Assembly: GCA_038106185.1 (NCBI GenBank)
Contig: JAYODE010000012.1
Coordinates: forward strand, 1 to 64,000
DNA: 64,000 nucleotides
Origin: UBA4582 sp038106185
GTDB taxonomy: Bacteria > Pseudomonadota > Gammaproteobacteria > Pseudomonadales > Azotimanducaceae
Reading direction: 5' to 3'
In this document: piece after piece, positions 27,348 to 34,564 of the stretch
Position numbering within the stretch: position 1 is the first letter of the stretch
Layout of the letters: each line of letters opens with the position of its first letter
The notes under the pieces: generated by a model
Databases searched by the model: none
What the model saw: only the letters and a program-made list of their open reading frames with translations
Told to the model about the DNA's origin: nothing
Translations under genes and position numbers: made by a program

Positions 27348-29318
27348 ATGGGCGCTCAGATTGATGCACCAGATAATGATGTGTCGGTAAGGGCTATATG
27401 GAGATCCAGCGTTGTGACTGCATTTTCAACTGAGACGCTGGATATCTGGAGTCTTGTCGCCAGTATTGGGCTCTTTCTACTCGGTATGCATTCGCTCGAA
27501 CAAGGACTTCAGGGCCTCGGCTCAAAAACCGTGAAGCAGTTCCTGCAGTTACACACCCGTTCACCAATCAGAGGCGTTCTCACCGGGACAGTTTTGACTG
27601 CTTTTTTGCAAAGCAGTTCGTTGGTTGGTTTGATTCTGCTGGCATTCGTTGGCGCAGGGATGCTTGAAATGCGCAACGCGCTAGGTGTCATACTCGGCAG
27701 TAATCTGGGTACCACCTTTACCGGTTGGATGCTGGCTGTTCTGGGGTTCAAGCTCGATTTGGTAAAGTACTACCAACCACTCGTCGCCGTCGGCGCCTTT
27801 GGCACAGTATTCTTACCCGCCAGCCAACGTTCCTATTACTTGGGTAATCTGCTACTCGGTCTGGGACTCTTGTTGATGGGCCTAGGTACCCTTATCGAGT
27901 CTCTTGAGCATCTTGTAACGGCCTGGGACTCGAGCCTAGTACAGGCACAACTGCAGGCACAGCACGTGTTCGTTTATTGTGTGATCGGCGTTGTTTTTAC
28001 TGCGCTGGTGCAATCCAGCTCAGTGGTTCTAATGATCACTCTAAGTGCGCTTCATGCCGGAATAGTCACCATCAATGAGGCGATACCGATTGCTATCGGA
28101 TCCAATGTGGGTACGACCAGTACTGTCCTGTTAGGGGCCCTGAACGGCATCGCAGAGAAGCGTCGAGTCGCCTACGCGCATACCATTTTCAACCTGACGA
28201 CAGCGGCCCTTGCCCTGCTGTTTTTACCCGCGATTATCTTTTTGATCACTCAGCTGCTACAGATTAGCGATCCACTGTTTGTGCTGGTGGTATTTCATTC
28301 GCTGTTTAATTTACTGGGAATTTTCGTTTTCATCCCTTTATTGGACCCTTTGACTAAACTGCTGACTGTCCTCGCGCCGGAGCGCCCTGTTGGTGAGCTG
28401 GCCACCATCTATATTCAAAAGGTTTCCAGTAGCGTCTCTGACGGCGCCATAGTTGCCGTGCGAAGGGAGCTGACACGAATGCTTTTTACCGCACTGCGGC
28501 TAAACATGCACTGTTTCAGGATTCATGCTCGAGCCGTGTTCGATCCACGCAGCGAGGAAATCGCCGGCGAGCCGCTGCGTTATGTGACGCGTTATGAACA
28601 AGACTACAAACGACTCAAACAAGCGGAAAGCGAAGTGCTGGGATACACCTATGCGGTCCAGCGCACGGCCAAGGAGGACCTGGATCTGGAACGGGTCACT
28701 CAACTTAACCACGCCGTTCGCAACGTCACCTATGCCGCCAAGTTCATCAAGGATATTCGGCATCATCTCGACGATTACAGCGTTCATCCATCGGGCACGC
28801 TCCATGACCTCTACACCAGTTTCTGTCAGTATGTGACCGCGAATTACCGCGGGCTGGCGGTACTGACTGCCCACTCGAATCCGACAACTGTCGCGGTAGA
28901 GTACCATCAATTGGCTCGACAAATACGCCGTGGTTACGAATGGTATCTCAACGAAATCTATACTGTGGTGGGTGCTGACAAACACCTGAATCAAGAGATT
29001 GCGAATTTACTGAACGTAAATCGCGCCGCCTACGTCTCAACCACCGCCTTATTAGAGGCTGTGCGCGTATTGCAGGATATTGAGGAAGACGGCTTAACTG
29101 AGGAAAAAGCTTCACATCGAGTAGAGAAAATCCTGACGCCTCCTCGCGGCACTGGCGAAGATAGCTTGTATAAAAACAGCTTGNNNNNNNNNNNNNNNNN
29201 NNNNNNNNNNNNNNNNNNNNNNNNNNNNNNNNNNNNNNNNNNNNNNNNNNNNNNNNNNNNNNNNNNNNNNNNNNNNNNNNNNNAAAGCAGCTTGAACGGA
29301 GACAGTTCCAGTCATTGA
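27348..29318 (+). CDS. Na/Pi cotransporter family protein with PhoU-like domain (C-terminus crosses a gap)
   Basis: The first half has two NPT2-like inverted repeats, each with a QSSS core (TAFLQSSSLVGL and TALVQSSSVVLM) and GSNLGTT or GSNVGTT, diagnostic of sodium-phosphate symport. About 250 C-terminal residues are helical and PhoU-like. I chose the ATG at 27348, which has AGGTGAT eight bases upstream; an ATG at 27267 is possible. A 100-N run lies at 29184-29283 near the C-terminus, so the last 10-20 residues and the stop at 29318 are provisional. Substrate could be phosphate or a related anion. Confidence 0.85.
   Translation: MGAQIDAPDNDVSVRAIWRSSVVTAFSTETLDIWSLVASIGLFLLGMHSLEQGLQGLGSKTVKQFLQLHTRSPIRGVLTGTVLTAFLQSSSLVGLILLAFVGAGMLEMRNALGVILGSNLGTTFTGWMLAVLGFKLDLVKYYQPLVAVGAFGTVFLPASQRSYYLGNLLLGLGLLLMGLGTLIESLEHLVTAWDSSLVQAQLQAQHVFVYCVIGVVFTALVQSSSVVLMITLSALHAGIVTINEAIPIAIGSNVGTTSTVLLGALNGIAEKRRVAYAHTIFNLTTAALALLFLPAIIFLITQLLQISDPLFVLVVFHSLFNLLGIFVFIPLLDPLTKLLTVLAPERPVGELATIYIQKVSSSVSDGAIVAVRRELTRMLFTALRLNMHCFRIHARAVFDPRSEEIAGEPLRYVTRYEQDYKRLKQAESEVLGYTYAVQRTAKEDLDLERVTQLNHAVRNVTYAAKFIKDIRHHLDDYSVHPSGTLHDLYTSFCQYVTANYRGLAVLTAHSNPTTVAVEYHQLARQIRRGYEWYLNEIYTVVGADKHLNQEIANLLNVNRAAYVSTTALLEAVRVLQDIEEDGLTEEKASHRVEKILTPPRGTGEDSLYKNSLXXXXXXXXXXXXXXXXXXXXXXXXXXXXXXXXXXSSLNGDSSSH
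29184..29283. other. Assembly gap (100 N) near the end of the Na/Pi gene
   Basis: Flanks share the motif aacagcttg / agcagcttg, consistent with a short tandem array that could not be assembled. True length unknown. Confidence 0.95.
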
Positions 29319-29426
29319 ACCCTGGAGTTAGGCACCCAAGCAGTGACGAAAGCCTCTAGCGTGACCCAGCATGTGATGAACTCAGCCCTGGTTCGCGTCA
29401 TCACACTATTTTGATTACTCTCGTTT

Positions 29427-29468
29427 CAATTCACTCGCTGCAATTCACTCGCTGCAATTCACTCGCTT
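29427..29468. repeat. 14-bp tandem repeat, three copies
   Basis: Unit caattcactcgctg repeated head to tail, the third copy differing in its last base. It lies between the convergent stops of the Na/Pi and FtsH genes. Confidence 0.9.
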
Positions 29469-29477
29469 CTACATATA

Positions 29478-31694
29478 TCAGCCAAGTATTGCCAGAATTT
29501 CTTCCTCACCAAGGGTTTCCTGGTCAAGTAATGCAGCGGCAAGTTGATCAAGCTTGTCACGATGCTGTTGCTGTACTGTCAGTGCTCTTTGCTCACTCGT
29601 CTTGATGAGCCTGGCGACTTCGTCGTCAATAATCTCGGCGGTATGCTCACTGTAAAAGCGTGCCGGGTTGACTTCCTGGCCAAGGAAATTCTGTTCTGTC
29701 TCACGATAAGTAATGGGTCCGAGCACATCACTCATGCCCCATTCTGAGATCATATGCCTGGCTAGGTGAGTGGCCTGCTTCAAGTCGTCTGCAGCACCAG
29801 AACTGGACTCATTAAAGACTAGATTTTCAGCGACTCGACCCCCCAACAGAATCGCTAACCGGTCTTCCAAATAGTGTTGGCTGTAGTTTAGCATGTCTTC
29901 CTTGGGCGACTGTTCGGTGACGCCTAAGGCTCTACCACGCGGGATGATAGAAATCTTTCGTAACGTATCACCATGCGGCATGAAATGTGCGGTCAGCGCA
30001 TGTCCCGCTTCATGATAGGCGGTTCGGCGCTTCTCCTCTTCTGAGAAAAGCGCTTCTCGACGTTCACCAAGAATGATCTTGTCTCTGGCGTTTTCAAAAT
30101 CTGACTGATTAATACTGTCTTTTTCCGCGCGTGCCGCGAGCAGCGCCGCTTCGTTCACCAGATTCGCCAGATCTGCGCCGGAAAATCCGACGGTGCCCAG
30201 AGCGATACTCTCCAGATTAACATCAGACTCAATGGGTTTGCCGCGCGCATGAACCTCAAGAATGGCGTGGCGAGCCACTTTCTGCGGCAGGTCCAGCACA
30301 ACCTTTCGATCAAAACGACCTGGACGCAAAAGTGCTGCATCCAACACATCAGGCCGATTCGTTGCGGCCAACACCACCACGGTTTCCTCCTCCTTGAAAC
30401 CATCCATCTCTGCCAGTATCTGATTGAGTGTCTGCTCACGTTCGTCATTATTGGTTCCGAACACACCGCTACGGGTTCTACCCACTGAATCAATTTCATC
30501 GATAAAGATCAAGGATGGCGCAGCCGCCCGCGCCTGCACGAACATGTCTCTAACTCGTGAAGCGCCAACGCCAACAAACATCTCCACGAATTCCGAACCT
30601 GTGATGCTGAAAAAAGGCACGCCAGCCTCCCCCGCTGTCGCTTTCGCGAGCAGGGTTTTACCGGTACCGGGCGGGCCCATCAGCAGAATCCCCTTCGGGA
30701 TCTTCGCACCGAGACGCCTAAACTTCTGGGGAAACTTCAAATAATCGATGACTTCCTGCAGGTCTGCTTTGGCACTGTTCAATCCGGCAATATCGTCATA
30801 CCGCGTGTGTATGTCCTGTGGTTCAGCGAGACGCGCTCGAGACTTAGTAAATCCACCGCCACCAGGCAGAAACTGTTTGCCAAGCATCTGCCGGCTAAGC
30901 AGGAACAACCCTATGATAAAGATCCAGGGGAGTATGTTGATTAAAAAAGTAACCCAGGGCGCATACTCTGTCGACTGCACGCTGACGACCACCTTTCCTT
31001 CCTCCAGCAGAGGCATTAATTCTGCATCCGCTATAGCGGGTAACATGGTCGAAAACCGACTGTCTTTCTCAGTCTTTGGAAATCGGTAAATCCCTCGAAT
31101 TTCACTGCCTCGTATGACGATGCTCTCGATGCCGCCATCTCTAACCTCTTGCTTGAAGGTCGAATAGGGTATTTCCCCGGGCTGAACATTCTGCCGAAGC
31201 ACGAGATTTACCGCCATTATCATGATCGCGATCCACATCATTGCCGACAGCCAGGGACTGGTCATAGGCCCTTCTGGTGGTTGTGANNNNNNNNNNNNNN
31301 NNNNNNNNNNNNNNNNNNNNNNNNNNNNNNNNNNNNNNNNNNNNNNNNNNNNNNNNNNNNNNNNNNNNNNNNNNNNNNNNNNNNNNGGTCGCTGTGAGGG
31401 TCGTTGTGAAGAGCTAGGCTGCGACGGCCCTTCGAGTGGCGAGTTCTGTGGATCCTGCGACTTTGACAACTGCGGACCAGTAGCCTCGTCCAGAGAAGAT
31501 ACCGGTGGAACCGGGTTTGTCTTCGATTCTATTGCAGACTCGGTACCAGCTTTGGCTGTAGCGCCAACAGCAGCGCCAACAGCTGCGTCAGGCTTCAACT
31601 CAGGCGACCTGGCAGCGCTTGAATCAGATTCAGTGCCTAACTGGAAGACCGACGATGAATTGATTTTCGACCGATTAGAACGATGATCCGTCAT
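29478..31694 (-). CDS. ftsH: FtsH-like ATP-dependent zinc metalloprotease with low-complexity N-terminus
   Basis: AAA+ protease of the inner membrane. Two membrane helices (SPWLSAMMWIAIMIMAVNLV and WVTFLINILPWIFIIGLFLLS) flank a periplasmic loop, followed by the AAA module with Walker A GPPGTGKT, Walker B LIFIDEID, and SRH, then the zinc site HEAGH near residue 560 with a third ligand in AADDLKQAT. Before the first helix lies an unusual 100-plus-residue Ser/Pro/Gln/Ala-rich extension with SQRP repeats, in which a 100-N gap (31287-31386) falls. No rlmE or folP is adjacent, so this is probably an extra FtsH paralogue. Start at 31694 gives MTDHRSN; a longer frame starts at 31739. Confidence 0.9.
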   Translation of the reverse strand: MTDHRSNRSKINSSSVFQLGTESDSSAARSPELKPDAAVGAAVGATAKAGTESAIESKTNPVPPVSSLDEATGPQLSKSQDPQNSPLEGPSQPSSSQRPSQRXXXXXXXXXXXXXXXXXXXXXXXXXXXXXXXXXXSQPPEGPMTSPWLSAMMWIAIMIMAVNLVLRQNVQPGEIPYSTFKQEVRDGGIESIVIRGSEIRGIYRFPKTEKDSRFSTMLPAIADAELMPLLEEGKVVVSVQSTEYAPWVTFLINILPWIFIIGLFLLSRQMLGKQFLPGGGGFTKSRARLAEPQDIHTRYDDIAGLNSAKADLQEVIDYLKFPQKFRRLGAKIPKGILLMGPPGTGKTLLAKATAGEAGVPFFSITGSEFVEMFVGVGASRVRDMFVQARAAAPSLIFIDEIDSVGRTRSGVFGTNNDEREQTLNQILAEMDGFKEEETVVVLAATNRPDVLDAALLRPGRFDRKVVLDLPQKVARHAILEVHARGKPIESDVNLESIALGTVGFSGADLANLVNEAALLAARAEKDSINQSDFENARDKIILGERREALFSEEEKRRTAYHEAGHALTAHFMPHGDTLRKISIIPRGRALGVTEQSPKEDMLNYSQHYLEDRLAILLGGRVAENLVFNESSSGAADDLKQATHLARHMISEWGMSDVLGPITYRETEQNFLGQEVNPARFYSEHTAEIIDDEVARLIKTSEQRALTVQQQHRDKLDQLAAALLDQETLGEEEILAILG
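31287..31386. other. Assembly gap (100 N) in the FtsH repeat region
   Basis: Right flank carries 12-bp units ggtcgctgtgag and ggtcgttgtgaa (31387-31410), and the left flank ends ggtggttgtga. The gap therefore sits in an array encoding SQRP-like repeats, and the real length of the extension is unknown. Confidence 0.95.
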
Positions 31695-31722
31695 TGTAAT
31701 GAACTCTAAGACGAGCCTCGTG

Positions 31723-31761
31723 GCAAGTGCTTCGAGCAAGTGCTTCGAGCAAGTGCCTCGA
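31723..31761. repeat. 13-bp tandem repeat, three copies
   Basis: Unit gcaagtgcttcga, last copy with one change, in the divergent region between the FtsH and CinA-like starts. Confidence 0.9.
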
Positions 31762-31781
31762 GAAAGGGATCCTTCAGGCGT

Positions 31782-31859
31782 GTGCTTCTAAGCGGTGCTT
31801 ATAAGCCGTGCTTCTAAGCGGTGCTTCTAAGCGGTGCTTCTAAGCGGTGCTTCTAGGCG
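31782..31859. repeat. 13-bp tandem repeat, six copies
   Basis: Unit gtgcttctaagcg, four perfect or near-perfect copies and two variants, in the same divergent region. The two arrays share a gtgctt core and differ otherwise. They sit upstream of both start codons. Confidence 0.95.
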
Positions 31860-31915
31860 GTACCCCGAGCCAAAAGCAACAGAAAAAATCATACAAATCG
31901 ATCGAGGTAATTACG

Positions 31916-32512
31916 TTGACCCAAAGCAATTTGACAGAATTATCTGCTGTCTATACTGGCCTGCCCCAGAGAAGAAGAGACCCGAAAGCTGTGATTGAGC
32001 CCATCGAAAATGAAAAGTCCACTCAACAGCTTTTAACCAGCCTGGGTCTTAGAGCGAAGGCCGCGGGTCTACGCATTGCGACTGCAGAAAGTTGCACCGG
32101 AGGGCTTATCGCCGCTTTGTGCACCAGCCGCGGTGGCAGTTCAGATTGGTTTGATTGCGGTTTAGTCGTTTACAGTCCTTCGGCAAAACAACGTCTGCTG
32201 AGCGTCGGTCACTCCGTTATTGTCCATTATGGGCTGGTGAGCGAACCTGTTGCTCGGGATATGGCGTTGGGCGCCCTGCTCCAGAGCACCGCGAATGTGT
32301 CCGTGGCAGTGACAGGCGTGGCAGGACCATCGGGCGGCGATATTGGTACGCCAGTGGGCACTGTCTGGATGGCATGGGCACGGCGAAGCAGTAGTACTGA
32401 GGCGCCCGAGATTCAGCAAACCAGCGAGTATCTGTTTACCGGTGATCGGAGTTCGATCCGTCGTCAGGCGGCACTAACGGCAATCCGAGGACTGATTAGC
32501 GTAATTGGCTGA
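31916..32512 (+). CDS. pncC: CinA-like nicotinamide-nucleotide amidohydrolase
   Basis: The C-terminal CinA domain with signature ATAESCTGGLIAALCTSRGGSSDWF, the SPSAKQRLLSV and the AVTGVAGPSGGDIGTPVGTVWMA segments. PncC hydrolyses nicotinamide mononucleotide to NaMN and ammonia in NAD salvage. I chose a TTG start at 31916 (199 residues), because GAGG lies eight bases upstream; a GTG at 31847 would begin inside the 13-bp tandem array. The N-terminal 40 residues are longer than the usual 160-residue form. Confidence 0.87.
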   Translation: MTQSNLTELSAVYTGLPQRRRDPKAVIEPIENEKSTQQLLTSLGLRAKAAGLRIATAESCTGGLIAALCTSRGGSSDWFDCGLVVYSPSAKQRLLSVGHSVIVHYGLVSEPVARDMALGALLQSTANVSVAVTGVAGPSGGDIGTPVGTVWMAWARRSSSTEAPEIQQTSEYLFTGDRSSIRRQAALTAIRGLISVIG

Positions 32513-32523
32513 GCCAATCCTCC

Positions 32524-32952
32524 TTATGCGCCTTGCACCCAACTCAGTAATTGTGACAGAGACAAGGCGCCAGCCTGACGACTTGATTCCCGGCCTTGCT
32601 TAAACAGCGCAATAGTAGGAATAGACTGAATCCGATACTTCGAGGCGAGTTCCTGGTTAGCCTCGGTATCCACCTTTAACAATCGAAATTTTGGTTCGAG
32701 TTGCGCACTGGCCTGAGCAAACGTGGGCGCGAACATCTTGCAGGGTCCACACCACGCTGCCCAAAAATCGACAACCAGTGGCGTGTCATTAAACGTCAAC
32801 ATTTTTTGAAACTGCGCGAGATTCACCGCAGTTGGATTACCGGTAAATAAAGCCCCTCGGCACTTGCCACAGGTAGGCGCCTCAGTCAATCGAGGTTCAG
32901 GCACGCGATTAGTAACGAAGCAATGGGGACAAACTATACCTATGTTAGTCAA
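32524..32952 (-). CDS. trxC: Thioredoxin 2 (zinc-finger thioredoxin)
   Basis: The 142-residue protein has an N-terminal zinc motif of two CxxC pairs (Cys8, Cys11, Cys28, Cys31), then a thioredoxin fold with WCGPC at 67-71 and VDFWAAWCGPCKMFAP. It reduces disulfides in oxidative stress. The first codon is TTG (TTG ACT AAC), with an AGGAG site six bases before it; no ATG is available at this position. It is convergent with the CinA-like gene and followed upstream by dbpA. Confidence 0.93.
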   Translation of the reverse strand: MTNIGIVCPHCFVTNRVPEPRLTEAPTCGKCRGALFTGNPTAVNLAQFQKMLTFNDTPLVVDFWAAWCGPCKMFAPTFAQASAQLEPKFRLLKVDTEANQELASKYRIQSIPTIALFKQGRESSRQAGALSLSQLLSWVQGA

Positions 32953-33036
32953 GCTGACTCCTGGTCGAGAAGGACGAAACGCAGATCTTGGGTCGCGGCC
33001 CAGAATTTCAATGACCAGCCGTCGTTCTTTAAATCG

Positions 33037-34425
33037 TCATCGTCCCTGAATGAGACGAACCTTGAAGGCACGACCCTTGATTTTTCCTTCGGCCAACTTC
33101 TGTTGTGCAACCCTGGCGGCACTTCTGCGGACCGCGACGTAGGCACACTGGTCAAATAGGTGGATTTTACCCACATCACTGCCAGCGATGCCTTCCGCGC
33201 CCGTGAGTGCGCCGAGGATGTCGCCAGGCCGGACTTTTTGCTTACGACCACCATCGATTTGCAGACAGGCCATTGCAGGGCGCATCGGCGCGTTGTCGAG
33301 CAGTAAGAGCGGCGGCAATGGCTGCTCTGATGACTCAAGGTCGAGTCCCTGGGTAATTTTGGCCAGCTTGTGCTCTTCGCGGTCGCTATACAGAGTGCAG
33401 GCAATGCCTCGACTGCCCGCTCGTCCGGTACGACCAATGCGGTGCACATGCACTTGAGGATCCTGCGCAATCCGATAATTGATGACCGCATCCAGGGCCT
33501 CTATATCCAAACCGCGGGCGGCAACGTCTGTGGCAACCAGTATTGAAATACTTTTGTTTGCAAATTGCACCAGCGTCTGATCACGCTCTCGCTGCTCCAG
33601 GTCGCCATGCAGGGCCAAAGCGCTGAAACCTTGGCGTACCAGGTCCTCAGCAACCTGTTGGGTCTCCTGGCGAGTATTACAAAATATCAAGGTCGAATCC
33701 GGAAAGTATTGCAGTAGTAAAAGCCGTAAAGCGGTACTACGTTCAGCCTCATGGGTGCGATAAAAATGCTGCGCTATCGTCTCGTTATCGTGCTGGGTCG
33801 CCACTTGAACCATTTCAGGCTGTTTCATGATTCGATAGGCAATCTTTTTGATTTCCTCGGTGAATGTGGCGCTGAAAAGCAGAGTCTGACGCTGACTTGG
33901 CACCTGTTTAATAATACGCTCAAGGACCTCCTCGAATCCCATGTCGAGCATACGGTCCGCCTCGTCGAGAATCAGCGTATTGACGGCGTCCAAACTCAAG
34001 GTGCCTTTGCGTAAATGGTCATCGATTCGCCCAGGGGTGCCAACCACAATATGAACACCATGTTCCAGTGAGCCGGCCTGCGGACCAAACGGCATACCCC
34101 CGCAGAGGGTCAATGCCTTGACGTTATTGACGCCGCGCGCCAGACGACGTATCTCCTTAGTGACCTGGTCAGCCAATTCACGGGTCGGGCACAGAATGAG
34201 CGCCTGGACACGAAAACGACTGACATCCAGCTTGCCGAGCAGTCCCAGCCCGAACGCGGCAGTTTTGCCAGACCCGGTCTTACCCTGCCCAATGACATCA
34301 CGACCCGATAATATCGGTGGCAAACTGTGCGCCTGGATGGGCGTCATCTCGGTGTAGCCGAGAGAGTCAAGATTTGCCAGCATTTCAGTCGACAAACCCA
34401 GCGTTGAAAATGCCAGTTGGCTCAA
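33037..34425 (-). CDS. dbpA: ATP-dependent RNA helicase DbpA
   Basis: DEAD-box helicase with Q motif YTEMTPIQAHSLP, Walker A GQGKTGSGKT, DEAD, SAT and the HRIGRTGRAG motif. The C-terminal RNA-binding domain starts near PMRPAMACLQIDGGRKQKVRPGDILGALTG, which matches DbpA and targets helix 92 of 23S rRNA in 50S assembly. I chose a TTG start at 34425 (LSQLAFSTLGL), preceded by AGGAAA, because it aligns with E. coli DbpA. A GTG at 34467 would add 14 residues. It lies 85 bp upstream of trxC. Confidence 0.93.
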   Translation of the reverse strand: MSQLAFSTLGLSTEMLANLDSLGYTEMTPIQAHSLPPILSGRDVIGQGKTGSGKTAAFGLGLLGKLDVSRFRVQALILCPTRELADQVTKEIRRLARGVNNVKALTLCGGMPFGPQAGSLEHGVHIVVGTPGRIDDHLRKGTLSLDAVNTLILDEADRMLDMGFEEVLERIIKQVPSQRQTLLFSATFTEEIKKIAYRIMKQPEMVQVATQHDNETIAQHFYRTHEAERSTALRLLLLQYFPDSTLIFCNTRQETQQVAEDLVRQGFSALALHGDLEQRERDQTLVQFANKSISILVATDVAARGLDIEALDAVINYRIAQDPQVHVHRIGRTGRAGSRGIACTLYSDREEHKLAKITQGLDLESSEQPLPPLLLLDNAPMRPAMACLQIDGGRKQKVRPGDILGALTGAEGIAGSDVGKIHLFDQCAYVAVRRSAARVAQQKLAEGKIKGRAFKVRLIQGR

Positions 34426-34564
34426 GATAGGTTTCCTGTAAAAGACATCATTAAGCTCCTTGCCCACCCTGCAATGCTGTGCAATTGAGCGTGGGACAGC
34501 AATAAGGCGGCCTTTTTACCCTTTTACCGAGTGGGATACAAATCCTGTGATGTAAACCGCCTTC

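Noticed and set aside
31782..31859. CRISPR array
   Set aside because: The 13-bp units are contiguous without spacers and no cas genes are near.
34505..34563. Terminator for the RCK-RyR-SLOG gene
   Set aside because: Only a 7-bp AAGGCGG/CCGCCTT pairing with a loop of about 45 bases is present, too weak to call.
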